Assembly (NCBI GenBank): GCA_016234115.1
Contig: JACRHD010000026.1
Location: forward strand, 1 to 64,000
Source: Nitrospirota bacterium
GTDB lineage: Bacteria; Nitrospirota; Thermodesulfovibrionia; UBA6902
Reading direction: 5' to 3'
DNA length: 64,000 nt
The first letter of the stretch is position 1, and every line of letters begins with the position of its first letter. Made by a program: the position numbers and the translations under genes. The notes under the pieces were generated by a model. It had not been told where the DNA came from. It saw nothing but the letters and a program-made list of their open reading frames with translations, and did not search any database. Below, piece after piece: positions 43,563 through 52,416 of this stretch.

Positions 43563-45611
43563 TCAGCCTCGCAGCTCGGCGTCAAGCTCCTTCTTGAGTT
43601 TCTCAATAATTACGGCTTGCAGGGCATCCACTTCCTGGTCTGTAAGGGTCCTGTCAGCGGACCTGAAGAGGATAGAGAAGGCAATGCTCTTTTTATCATC
43701 AGGAATGGATTTGCCGATATAGATATCAAAAGGGACGACGGACTCGATAATATTTGAATCAACGCTCAATATCGCCCGCCTGACCCTCTCAATGGTAACT
43801 CCCTTTGATACCACCAGTGCAATGTCCCTTTCAACGCGGGGGAATTTAGGCAACGGCGAAAAGGACGTCTTTGCTGAAATGTATTTCTTCAGCTTTGCCA
43901 CATCGGGGATTTCAAGAATAATGACATTGCCCCTGATATCAAAGGACTCAAGTACGGACGGATGCACTGCGCCTAATGAGGCGATTTTTTCGTCCGATAT
44001 CCTTACCGTGCAGGATTTACCGGGATGCAGATATGGTTCAGTGAATTCGGGAGACTGCTCTATTGAATGGTCTTTTATTTTCAAGTCAATGAAGAGATTT
44101 TCGAGGGCCCCTTTGACATCGTAAAAACCATCATGTGTCGTCTCCCACAAGGATGCGGTCTCGCCCTTGTTGTAAACCGCGGCCACTTGTACAACTTCCT
44201 CAGGAAGTTTCTCAGATGATGGAAGGAATACCCTTGATATTTCAAAGAAACGGACGTTCTTCTCACCCCGATTGAAGTTCAGACAGACATTACTCAAAAG
44301 GGCCGGGATCAGGGTAGTTCTCATTGCCGACTCTTCTTTTCTGAGGGGATTACTGATCAAAATCATGTCCCTTCTTCTGTCATTCAGTGCAATGTTCAGC
44401 CTGTCAAGCGAGTCCGGATAGAAAAAACTGTAATTGATTACTTCTGTAAAGCCCGAGCGGACCAGGGATTTTCTTATGGCTTCAATTATGCCCGGTTCAT
44501 TACATGTCGGCTGGAGTTGTATGGAAGGCAGCGAAGCCGGGATATTACCGTAGCCGTACAGCCTTGCTATCTCCTCGATTATGTCTACCTCTGCCTGTAT
44601 GTCCTGCCTGAAAGACGGAGGATTAACAACAAGGCCTTCCCCTTCCCTCTTTACCCCGAAACCGAGATCAGTCAATATCCTCTCCGCAAGAGGACCTGGG
44701 ATTTCAATACCTATAAGGGAGTTGATCTGATTAAAAGAGATCCTGATATCTCCGGCAGTGAAGGGCGAAGGATAAACATCGGTCAGCCCGGAAACGCACC
44801 CTCCGGCAATTTCAGCTATCATCGAGGCGGCCCTGTCAAGGGCGACTGTAACGTTATTTATATCGACTCCTCTCTCAAATCTGTAAGATGATTCAGTTGA
44901 GACTCCGAGAGCTTTCGCAGTGCGGCGAACAGAGGAGGGAAAAAAATTCGCGCTCTCCAGAAGGACGTTCATCGTCGATAAAGAAACCTCGGAATTCATT
45001 CCGCCGATTATTCCAGCCAATGCAACGGGCCTCTCCGCATCACATATCATCAGCATGTCCGGATTCAAGATCCTGTCCTCGTTGTCGAGCGTGCGGAATT
45101 TTTCCGACGGTCCGGCAGTCCTTACCTCTATCTTCGTTCCCGCGAGCTTGTCGAGATCAAACGCATGCAGGGGCTGGCCGGTTTCAAGGAGAACATAGTT
45201 GGTGATGTCCACAACATTAATAGAGGTCCTGATGCCGTGAGATTCAAGCCGCCTCACGAGCCAGTCCGGGGAAGGAGCAGGCTTGACTCCCGTAATGGTC
45301 CGCGACGCATATCTCCGGCAAAGGCGTGTATCCCGGACCGTAACCTCAGGCCCCCTGCCCTTTTGTTCCAGCGCCCCGGCCGGTCCGCTCCTGAATGGGA
45401 CTTTCAGGATAGCGGATATCTCGCGGGCAATGCCGATAATACTTAGACAGTCAGGCCTGTTGGGAGTAACGTTAATATCAAATACCGTGTCGCCGTCCGC
45501 TTCAACGACGCCCTCGACCTCGAGTCCCGCCATGGTAAGGGCATGCGCAATCTCCAGGGGAGGCAATGAAAAGTCGACGAATTCTTTCAGCCAGTTGTAT
45601 GAAGCCTTCAA
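43563..45611 (-). CDS. pheT: Phenylalanine--tRNA ligase beta subunit lacking the tRNA-binding domain
   Basis: A 682-residue PheRS beta chain, about 110 residues shorter than usual. After the N-terminal MKASYNWLKEFVDFSLPP and GLEVEGVVEADGD the chain jumps directly to FDINVTPNRPDCLSIIGIAR, so the EMAP-II-like tRNA-binding domain normally found there is absent. The B3/4 editing, B5, catalytic-like core and C-terminal FDX-ACB domain (FPRVERDIALVVSKG) are present. It is the last gene of the thrS-infC-rpmI-rplT-pheS-pheT operon. Confidence 0.95.
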   Translation of the reverse strand: MKASYNWLKEFVDFSLPPLEIAHALTMAGLEVEGVVEADGDTVFDINVTPNRPDCLSIIGIAREISAILKVPFRSGPAGALEQKGRGPEVTVRDTRLCRRYASRTITGVKPAPSPDWLVRRLESHGIRTSINVVDITNYVLLETGQPLHAFDLDKLAGTKIEVRTAGPSEKFRTLDNEDRILNPDMLMICDAERPVALAGIIGGMNSEVSLSTMNVLLESANFFPSSVRRTAKALGVSTESSYRFERGVDINNVTVALDRAASMIAEIAGGCVSGLTDVYPSPFTAGDIRISFNQINSLIGIEIPGPLAERILTDLGFGVKREGEGLVVNPPSFRQDIQAEVDIIEEIARLYGYGNIPASLPSIQLQPTCNEPGIIEAIRKSLVRSGFTEVINYSFFYPDSLDRLNIALNDRRRDMILISNPLRKEESAMRTTLIPALLSNVCLNFNRGEKNVRFFEISRVFLPSSEKLPEEVVQVAAVYNKGETASLWETTHDGFYDVKGALENLFIDLKIKDHSIEQSPEFTEPYLHPGKSCTVRISDEKIASLGAVHPSVLESFDIRGNVIILEIPDVAKLKKYISAKTSFSPLPKFPRVERDIALVVSKGVTIERVRRAILSVDSNIIESVVPFDIYIGKSIPDDKKSIAFSILFRSADRTLTDQEVDALQAVIIEKLKKELDAELRG

Positions 45612-45641
45612 TTATATCTCCGTCAGTCTTTGTCTTTAAAT

Positions 45642-46658
45642 CTAAAACTGGTCCAGGAACCTCTTATCATTTTCGTAAAAAAGCCTGATATCGTCGATCC
45701 CGTATTTAAGCATTGCCACGCGCTCTATTCCCATTCCGAATGCGAAACCCGTATACTGCGCCGGATCGTATCCGGCCATCTCAAAGACCCTCGGATTGAT
45801 CATTCCGGCGCCGAGGATCTCAAGCCACCCGGTGTTCTTGCATACATTGCATCCGGCCCCCCTGCATATAACGCACGATATATCTATCTCAGCGCTCGGC
45901 TCGGTAAACGGGAAAAAGCTCGGCCTGAAACGCAACTTTGTGTCGGCCCCAAAGACCCTTTGAATAAATACTTCAAGCACTCCTTTAAGGTGGCTCATTG
46001 TGATATGTTTATCAACCATAAAGCCTTCAAGTTGATGAAACATCGGGATGTGCGTTACGTCGGCGTCGCATCTGTAGACCTTTCCAGGGGCGATGACTCT
46101 CAGAGGCGGGGTATTGTTTTGCATAACGCGGACCTGTACCGGTGATGTATGCGTTCTCAACACGACATCATCGGAAATATAGAATGTGTCCTGCATGTCG
46201 CGAGCGGGATGCTCCTTCGGCATATTGAGGGCCTCAAAATTATAAAAGTCGAGTTCCACCTCAGGTCCCTCTTCAACGTGAAAGCCCAGGGAGGTAAAGA
46301 TGCCGATGATTTCACCAAGCACCTGCGTCGTGGGATGGAGATGACCCGCCGGTATGCGGTAACCCGGAATGGTGACGTCGATACGCTGGATCTGAAGGGT
46401 CTTGTTCAGTTCAACGGCCTTGCAGGCCTTTTCACGAACGCCGAGAAGCTCTTCAATGTAGATCTTTACATCGTTGAGACTCTTGCCGTATTCACGACGG
46501 TCTTCTTTGGCAATGGCGGCAAGGGACTTTATCTTGCCGGTGATGATTCCTTTCTTGCCGAGATATCTTACCTTCAGGTCCTGAACAGCTTTGAGGCTGT
46601 CCGCTTTTTCTATTTCCTCCCCGGCAAGGCTCTTTATGGAATCAAGGTCATTGAGCAT
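45642..46658 (-). CDS. pheS: Phenylalanine--tRNA ligase alpha subunit
   Basis: A 338-residue class II synthetase chain that activates Phe and charges tRNA-Phe with PheT. It has the N-terminal coiled-coil (residues 1-90), motif 2 around [21 protein letters not shown] and motif 3 [19 protein letters not shown] CxxC pair set ([17 protein letters not shown]) near residue 275 is a zinc-ribbon-like insertion seen in many bacteria. The start overlaps the rplT end by 11 bases. Confidence 0.97.
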   Translation of the reverse strand: MLNDLDSIKSLAGEEIEKADSLKAVQDLKVRYLGKKGIITGKIKSLAAIAKEDRREYGKSLNDVKIYIEELLGVREKACKAVELNKTLQIQRIDVTIPGYRIPAGHLHPTTQVLGEIIGIFTSLGFHVEEGPEVELDFYNFEALNMPKEHPARDMQDTFYISDDVVLRTHTSPVQVRVMQNNTPPLRVIAPGKVYRCDADVTHIPMFHQLEGFMVDKHITMSHLKGVLEVFIQRVFGADTKLRFRPSFFPFTEPSAEIDISCVICRGAGCNVCKNTGWLEILGAGMINPRVFEMAGYDPAQYTGFAFGMGIERVAMLKYGIDDIRLFYENDKRFLDQF

Positions 46659-47007
46659 TCCCTTTTTTTACCGTTTCTACAAGGTTGCTGAAAGACTGAG
46701 GATCGTTGTAAGCCATGTCCGCCAGGGCCTTCCTGTTGAGAGCGATGTTCATCACCTTGAGCCGGTTCATGAATTGGCTGTAAGTCAGTCCAAGCGCCCT
46801 TAATGCGGCATTGATCCTTATGATCCACAGGGACCTGAACTCTCTCTTTTTCAGCCTCCGGTCCTTATACGCGTAACTCAGGGCCTTATCAACCGCTTCA
46901 GTCGCGATCCTGTATAAACGGCTCTTGGAGCCGTAATAGCCCTTTGTCATCTCGAGAATTCTCTTGCGTCTCCTTCTTGTCTTAAACCCGCCTCTTGCTC
47001 TTGGCAT
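46648..47007 (-). CDS. rplT: 50S ribosomal protein L20
   Basis: A 119-residue L20: basic N-terminal tail with [20 protein letters not shown], then [20 protein letters not shown] and [20 protein letters not shown]. Normal length. It overlaps pheS and in other bacteria also controls its own operon by binding the mRNA leader. Confidence 0.98.
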   Translation of the reverse strand: MPRARGGFKTRRRRKRILEMTKGYYGSKSRLYRIATEAVDKALSYAYKDRRLKKREFRSLWIIRINAALRALGLTYSQFMNRLKVMNIALNRKALADMAYNDPQSFSNLVETVKKGNAQ

Positions 47008-47137
47008 TTATGTATACCTCCTGGATTTTTTAAACTATCTTATCTCACCGACAGGCCCCATAAGGGTCGCCCCTTCATGCCTGGCCCGCCTTACTCTCTA
47101 CGGTGAATAAGTAAGCCGGATTTTCAAGGCAATCACC

Positions 47138-47143
47138 ATTATA
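47138..47143 (-). promoter_or_regulatory. Possible internal promoter before rplT
   Basis: TATAAT on the minus strand, about 130 bases before rplT in the 193-base rpmI-rplT gap, with TG directly before it but no good -35. The gap may also hold the L20 autoregulatory site; the AT-rich ATTTAAATACTTAATATTTA part near 47160-47182 is palindromic. Confidence 0.35.
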
Positions 47144-47200
47144 CAGCATTCGCCGGAATTATTTAAATACTTAATATTTAAATGGAGATTCGGACAATGA

Positions 47201-47395
47201 TTAATAAGGGAGCATTTTATTGACGGCATTCAGGTTTGCCTTCTCAACCAGCGCGCTTTTTCTGAGTTTCATTGTGCGCTTGGACGACTTACTGGTCAGG
47301 AGATGGCTTTTATAGGCCTTGTGTCTTTTAATTTTTCCAGTGGCCGTTTTCTTGAATCTCTTTGCCGCTCCTCTGTGGGTCTTCAGCTTTGGCAT
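47201..47395 (-). CDS. rpmI: 50S ribosomal protein L35
   Basis: A 64-residue L35 with [20 protein letters not shown] at the start and a [19 protein letters not shown] core. Standard length. It lies between infC and rplT in the classical order and has an AAGGAGGT site before the ATG. Confidence 0.98.
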   Translation of the reverse strand: MPKLKTHRGAAKRFKKTATGKIKRHKAYKSHLLTSKSSKRTMKLRKSALVEKANLNAVNKMLPY

Positions 47396-47499
47396 TTTAC
47401 CTCCTTCATATTCTATATATTGTCCGCAGATAATTTAAAAAACCATTACATTATTTTAATCGGTCATCGCGAAATCCGCGGACGAATTTACCGGCTTCT

Positions 47500-47997
47500 T
47501 TATTTGGGCGCAAGGATCATGATCATACGATTGCCTTCCATTCTGGCCTGCTGTTCAATGTTGGCAATCTGTGAAAATTCCTCAATGATCCGGTCAAAGA
47601 CCTTCCTCCCGATCGCCGCGTGTACGATTTCTCTGCCTCTGAACATCATCGTGACTTTTGTTTTGTCTCCGTGCTCAAGAAATTTTTTCATACTCTTCAT
47701 CTTGAAGAGCAGGTCATGCTCGTTAATCTGCGGTCTTACCTTTATCTCTTTTACCGTTATCGTCTTGCTTTTTGTCGAATGTTTCTTGCTCTGCTGGTAA
47801 CGGTATTTCCCGTAGTCCATTATCCTGCAGACAGGAGGCTGTGCGCCCGGCGCCACTTCAACAAGGTCAAGGTCGTGCTCCTGGGCAAGCTTGATGGCGT
47901 TTCTAACTTCCATTAAGCCCAATTGCGCCCCGTCATGTCCTATTACTCTTACTTCGCGCGCCCGGATCCACCTATTTATTCTGAGTTCCTTTTCTAT
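47500..47997 (-). CDS. infC: Translation initiation factor IF-3, AUA start
   Basis: A 165-residue IF-3. The N-terminal domain runs LRINRWIRAREVRVIGHDG then LMEVRNAIKLAQEHDLDLVE; the C-terminal domain includes VKEIKVRPQINEHDLLFK. No ATG, GTG or TTG lies before residue 26, but an ATA at 47995-47997 follows AGGAGG by five bases and gives the expected family start and length. It overlaps the thrS stop codon (ATAG). infC genes in other bacteria use AUU, AUC or AUA, which lets IF-3 repress its own translation. Confidence 0.93.
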   Translation of the reverse strand: MEKELRINRWIRAREVRVIGHDGAQLGLMEVRNAIKLAQEHDLDLVEVAPGAQPPVCRIMDYGKYRYQQSKKHSTKSKTITVKEIKVRPQINEHDLLFKMKSMKKFLEHGDKTKVTMMFRGREIVHAAIGRKVFDRIIEEFSQIANIEQQARMEGNRMIMILAPK

Positions 47998-49742
47998 GAC
48001 TGCCTCCTGTTTGATATTTCATCTTTAAGGAATGCGACGAGTTTATCTACGGTCAACTCCCCGATATTTTCTCCGTTTCTTTTCCTTGTATTAACGGTAT
48101 TTTTTTCCATTTCGCTGTCACCTATTATACACATATAGGGCGTCTTTAATACAGCGGCTTTCCTTATTTTATAGCCTATTTTCTCATTTTCCTCGTTAAT
48201 GTCAACCCTGATCCCTTCAGCAATCAGAGAGTCCGCTATCCGCCTGCAATATTCTACGTGTCTTTCGGAAATAGTCAATATCGATATCTGCACGGGCGAC
48301 AGCCACAGTGGAAATGCGCCCCCGTAATGCTCTATCAAAATGCCGAAGAAGCGCTCAAGGGACCCCATGAGGGCGCGGTGTATCATGATGGGCCTGTAAT
48401 CTTTGCTGTCCGCTCCCCTGTATGTAATGTCCAGCCGCTCCGGCACGTTGAAATCAACCTGGATCGTGCTGCACTGCCACTGCCTGCCCAGGGAATCTCT
48501 CACTTTGATGTCTATTTTCGGTCCGTAAAATACTCCTTCGCCGGGATCGACTTCATACTTCAGTCCTTTAAGCTCAAGGGCATTCTCAAGCGCCGCAGTC
48601 GCCTTTTTCCAGGCCTCTTCCGTCCCCACGTATTTTTCAGGTCTCGTCGAAAGATAAATATCGTAATCTGAAAACCCGAAGGTCCGGAGGATGTATAAAG
48701 TAAATTGCAGCACCTTTGATACTTCATCCCCGATCTGGTCTTCCATGCAAAATATGTGGGCGTCATCCTGCGTGAAGCCCCTCACCCTCAGGAGTCCGTG
48801 AAGCACACCGGAGCGTTCATATCTGTAAACCGTGCCGAGTTCCGCAAACCGCAGCGGCAGGTCCCTGTAGCTTCTCAGACGGCTCTTGAAAACAGAGACG
48901 TGGAACGGACAGTTCATCGGTTTTATTTCATACTCAAGCCCCTCGATTTCCATCGGCGAATACATATTATCTTTGTAAAAATCGACATGGCCCGTCTTTC
49001 TCCACAAATCGAGCTTTGCCATATGGGGCGTATACAGGACCTGATAACCCGCCTTGCTGTGTTCATCAAGCCAGAAATTTTCAATTGCCCGCCTGATCGC
49101 CGCTCCCCTGGGATGCCAAAGCACCAGTCCGGGGCCGATATCATCATTCATGCTGAAAAGGTCCAGTTCCCTTCCAAGACGCCGGTGGTCTCTCTTTTTG
49201 ACCTCTTCGAGAAACTCAAGATGTTTCTTCAGCTCGTCTTTTGCCGGGAACGATACCCCGTAAATACGCTGAAGCATCTTGTTTTTCTCGTCCCCCCGCC
49301 AGTAGGCCCCGGCAATCGACAGGAGCTTGAAGGCCTTCACCTTCCCCGTTGATTCCAGGTGCGGTCCGCGGCAGAGATCGACAAATCCGTCCTCTTCATA
49401 GACTGAAACCGTTTCGTCAGGAATCGCTTCTATGAGTTCAACTTTGTATATTTCTCCGCGTTCCCTGAAAAATTTTAAGGCCTCCTCCTTCGGCAGTTCT
49501 CTTCTGACAAAGGGCCTGTTATTCTTTATGATTTCCTTCATCTTCTCTTCAATCCGGGGCAGGTCCTCCTCTGTAATAGAGCGATCACAATCGAAATCAT
49601 AATAAAATCCGTCCGCAATAGCGGGGCCGATTGCGAACCTTGTATTCGGAAAAAGCTCTTTGACGGCATGCGCCATAATATGGGAAGTGCTATGGCGGTA
49701 GACTTCGAGAAACTGCTTGTCGCTTTGTGACGATTCTAAAAT
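47994..49742 (-). CDS. thrS: Threonine--tRNA ligase without TGS domain, probable AUU start
   Basis: A 582-residue ThrRS. Class II motifs and zinc-site text are present (PMNCPFHVSVFKSRLRSYRD). The editing domain needs HSTSH at residues 19-23, encoded upstream of the first ATG (49676). The frame is open to an ATT at 49740-49742, six bases after an AGGAGG, with no ATG, GTG or TTG before the next upstream stop. The ~60-residue N-terminal TGS domain of most ThrRS is absent, and an extended -10 promoter lies only ~45 bases upstream, leaving no room for it. First gene of the operon; its stop overlaps the infC start. Confidence 0.9.
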   Translation of the reverse strand: MLESSQSDKQFLEVYRHSTSHIMAHAVKELFPNTRFAIGPAIADGFYYDFDCDRSITEEDLPRIEEKMKEIIKNNRPFVRRELPKEEALKFFRERGEIYKVELIEAIPDETVSVYEEDGFVDLCRGPHLESTGKVKAFKLLSIAGAYWRGDEKNKMLQRIYGVSFPAKDELKKHLEFLEEVKKRDHRRLGRELDLFSMNDDIGPGLVLWHPRGAAIRRAIENFWLDEHSKAGYQVLYTPHMAKLDLWRKTGHVDFYKDNMYSPMEIEGLEYEIKPMNCPFHVSVFKSRLRSYRDLPLRFAELGTVYRYERSGVLHGLLRVRGFTQDDAHIFCMEDQIGDEVSKVLQFTLYILRTFGFSDYDIYLSTRPEKYVGTEEAWKKATAALENALELKGLKYEVDPGEGVFYGPKIDIKVRDSLGRQWQCSTIQVDFNVPERLDITYRGADSKDYRPIMIHRALMGSLERFFGILIEHYGGAFPLWLSPVQISILTISERHVEYCRRIADSLIAEGIRVDINEENEKIGYKIRKAAVLKTPYMCIIGDSEMEKNTVNTRKRNGENIGELTVDKLVAFLKDEISNRRQS

Positions 49743-49785
49743 ATCAAACCTCCTTCGGCCGGCTCCCGGCCCTTTTCCGTGTCAG

Positions 49786-49794
49786 AGTATACCA
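49786..49794 (-). promoter_or_regulatory. Extended -10 promoter of the thrS-infC-rpmI-rplT-pheST operon
   Basis: TGGTATACT on the minus strand fits the extended -10 consensus; the -35 is weak. Transcription would start near 49780, giving a leader of about 40 bases before the AUU start of thrS. No T-box-like leader fits in this space. Confidence 0.55.
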
Positions 49795-49848
49795 GAAGAA
49801 GCCTTACCTTTTCCAGACTTAACCCTCTCTTTTTTTCACTTCATACCT

Positions 49849-51168
49849 TCATGTCTTACAGATTCTTTGACGCGCGGCCTTTACAGCAATGAGCGCGGGA
49901 AACCGTACAGTCAGCGTCTGCGAAAAATCGAGAAAGGACGCGCCGCTGCCCGCGGTCCCCGGGACCTCGCCTAACCGGCGCTTCACCACGTGCAGGTGAG
50001 CAAGAAGAAACCCTTCGGACAGCCGGCTGTCGGCCTCGAGGAGGGCGTCGAAGATGTCCCTGAAATGAAGGGTCCGAGCGTCCTCACAGAGAAACCGCGC
50101 AGCCCCGCACGCCGGGCCGTACCGCGCCCTTCTGTTGTTATCATCGCGCACAGCGCGCGACCAATCCTCCCTGAACACCCTCCCCTTCCTCTCCAGCAGC
50201 GACCTTTCCTCTTCCGTCAACCGGGGAGACAGGCCGCATCTCTTTCTGATACTCTCTGTCCCCTGCCTCATCCTCTCTCTGAATGCGTCCTCCAATTCGC
50301 GGAGCGACGTCTCATCTTCAGCAAGCATGGGGACCGCGCAGGAAGAGTCGCCGACTTCTTTAATGGACGATATACGTGTGAGCATGTCATGAGCCAGCGC
50401 GTCCAATTCCGCAACCGGCGCATACGGGCTCCCGGGAGGCGGCGTGGCCATATCGGCGCCCTCCCGAAGGATCAGCCCGTCTACTACTCTCACAAGGCCC
50501 GCTCCTTCCGTCTCTCCTGCTGCCTGCATGATACCCGCATCGTCCATTCCAAGGTAGTTCTTTAAATAATAATCCGAGGGGAACAGCCTGACTGCAAGAA
50601 GCGGCGATTTCCCGAGGGCCCTCTGAATGAGCCGGAACTGGGCGGATTGAAACCCGCTTGCGGCAGCGAGATTGGGCCTGAATTTTTCCGTGAACTCCCG
50701 GTTATCGAACAGGTCGTCCGTGGCAAGATACCCCATAATCGACGGGACCATGCGCTTGCATGAATGCCTGACCCGCGCCGCGGAGGCGCGCGCGGGTCCC
50801 CAGAAATCCTCGACTGCTGCCGGGTTGCCGATACCGACGAGACGTAAAAGCTCCGGACCTTCGGCCTCCCTGACGGAGCGGAACGTAGAGGCGATTACCC
50901 GGAGGTCGAAGATCATCTGCTTGAATACCAGCTCGAACATCTGGTGCGCGATGATGAATATCCTCTCGTCCGGGGCGCGCGAGGTCGGCGTCTGCGCGCT
51001 CAGCAGCGTATCGAGTCTCAGATATCGATGATAAGAGAGCAGCCTCTTTCCGTCGAGTTCGGGATTGACTTCGATAGTGCCTTTATCAGGATCATCACGG
51101 ACCGTTTCGCCCCTGAGCTCCGGGTCTAATGAAAAGCTCCACCAGTTCGCGTCATGCCCCGGAATCAT
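49849..51168 (-). CDS. Tryptophan 2,3-dioxygenase-like heme enzyme
   Basis: A 439-residue member of the TDO/IDO superfamily. It shows LLSAQTPTSRAPDERIFIIA and HQMFELVFKQM (with the distal His), SGFQSAQFRLIQRALG, and the heme-ligand region AHLHVVKRRLG followed by GTAGSGASFL, aligned with the GTGGSSG motif of TDO. It is longer than bacterial TDO (about 280 residues), the extra length being a charged insertion at about residues 240-345. The last base changes in the motif suggest an altered substrate or product. It overlaps the aminotransferase gene by four bases; no kynurenine-pathway genes lie nearby. The region is visibly GC-richer than its neighbours. Confidence 0.82.
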   Translation of the reverse strand: MIPGHDANWWSFSLDPELRGETVRDDPDKGTIEVNPELDGKRLLSYHRYLRLDTLLSAQTPTSRAPDERIFIIAHQMFELVFKQMIFDLRVIASTFRSVREAEGPELLRLVGIGNPAAVEDFWGPARASAARVRHSCKRMVPSIMGYLATDDLFDNREFTEKFRPNLAAASGFQSAQFRLIQRALGKSPLLAVRLFPSDYYLKNYLGMDDAGIMQAAGETEGAGLVRVVDGLILREGADMATPPPGSPYAPVAELDALAHDMLTRISSIKEVGDSSCAVPMLAEDETSLRELEDAFRERMRQGTESIRKRCGLSPRLTEEERSLLERKGRVFREDWSRAVRDDNNRRARYGPACGAARFLCEDARTLHFRDIFDALLEADSRLSEGFLLAHLHVVKRRLGEVPGTAGSGASFLDFSQTLTVRFPALIAVKAARQRICKT

Positions 51169-52364
51169 CGGGCCCGTCCTCTTCGGGCCTCCTGCAGCGC
51201 CGCATCGAATCCGGGCAGCGCGCGTTCGACCATCCCGTCATTCGCGGTGAGGGAGAGCCGGAAATATCCCGGGATGTCCATGACCGATCCGGGTATACAA
51301 AAGATATTATATCCGCTCAGCGTCTTGACAAACGCAAGGTCGGCGGCGACAGGCGAACGCACGATCACATAGAACGTGCCTTCCGGCATGTTCGTCTCAT
51401 ATCCGATTTCGCGCAGCGCTGAGACGAGACGGTCTCTTCGTCGTTGAAGCCGGCCGATATCGATGGATATCGGGTCCAGATCGGCCAACGCATGCTGAAG
51501 CAGGGCATTTGGAAACGCCCAGCCCGCAAGCATCTGAAAACCATAGAGCGCCCTGCGCATGTCTCCACGGTCAGGCATCTCCGGCGGCAGCGCGATGAAG
51601 CCTATCCTCTGGCCGGGTGTAAGAAGGACCTTTCCATAAGTATAAACAAGAAACGACCAGGGATAGAAAGCCGTCGGGCTGTAGTATGTCCGTCCGTCGA
51701 AGATGATCCGGCTGTACGCCTCATCTGAAATCAGATAGACGGGCCTCCCTCCCCGACCCGACGCCTCTGTGAGCATGGAGGCAAGGGCCTTGAGCGTTTG
51801 AGGCGAATAAATCTTGCCGGTCGGATTATGGGGCGAATTCACGATGATCGCCCTGGTCCTCCGCGTGAGCGCGCCGCTGATCGCATTGAGGTCCAGATCG
51901 AACGTTGTCATGTTGGCCCTCACGCGCACGGGCGTCCCGCCGGCCGATATGATCATTCCCTCATACTGAAACCACGGCGGGCTGATGAATATGACCTCGT
52001 CGCCATGTTCAACGATCACATTCAATACTACGTTGAGAGCGGCGGTCGATCCGTTGGTGAGGAAGATGTCCTCTTCCTCAAAGTTGACGCCGCGCCACCT
52101 TCGAAGAGATTTGCAAACAACGCCGCGCGATTCAGGCTCATTCATCTTATAGGTATACCACCACAGGTTCCCCGGCTCCACGTGTCTCCTGAGCGCGTCC
52201 ACGAACGCGGGGATCGGTTCCTCGTGAGGATTGCCCAGGGAGAAATCGCACACGGACAAATCATTCGAATGGCGCAACCATTCCGTCTCCTCCAATATAC
52301 TCTGCAGAGGAGCAAGGGCGTCGAGCGCCGCCCGCGTCTTTGCGGTAAGTGACGTATAATTCAT
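51165..52364 (-). CDS. Fold-type I PLP aminotransferase
   Basis: A 399-residue class I/II aminotransferase. It has TNGSTAALNVVLNVIVEHGD, the IIVNSPHNPTGKIYS motif, ISDEAYSRIIFDG with the Asp that contacts the PLP nitrogen, and YTYGKVLLTPGQRIGF containing the Schiff-base Lys. The C-terminal Arg lies in GYFRLSLTAND. Its neighbours suggest an aromatic amino acid or keto acid as substrate, most likely tryptophan/indolepyruvate, but this is inference. It is the middle gene of a three-gene operon. Confidence 0.92.
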   Translation of the reverse strand: MNYTSLTAKTRAALDALAPLQSILEETEWLRHSNDLSVCDFSLGNPHEEPIPAFVDALRRHVEPGNLWWYTYKMNEPESRGVVCKSLRRWRGVNFEEEDIFLTNGSTAALNVVLNVIVEHGDEVIFISPPWFQYEGMIISAGGTPVRVRANMTTFDLDLNAISGALTRRTRAIIVNSPHNPTGKIYSPQTLKALASMLTEASGRGGRPVYLISDEAYSRIIFDGRTYYSPTAFYPWSFLVYTYGKVLLTPGQRIGFIALPPEMPDRGDMRRALYGFQMLAGWAFPNALLQHALADLDPISIDIGRLQRRRDRLVSALREIGYETNMPEGTFYVIVRSPVAADLAFVKTLSGYNIFCIPGSVMDIPGYFRLSLTANDGMVERALPGFDAALQEARRGRAR

Positions 52365-52416
52365 GCATGCCTCCGTATAAGGAACAATGTCCTTCTCAAT
52401 TTCTCCGCTCTGTGTT

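Noticed and set aside
49849-51168. Ordinary kynurenine-pathway tryptophan dioxygenase
   Set aside because: No formamidase, kynureninase or hydroxylase genes are nearby, the protein is unusually long and it is coupled to a methyltransferase and aminotransferase; kept as TDO-like only.
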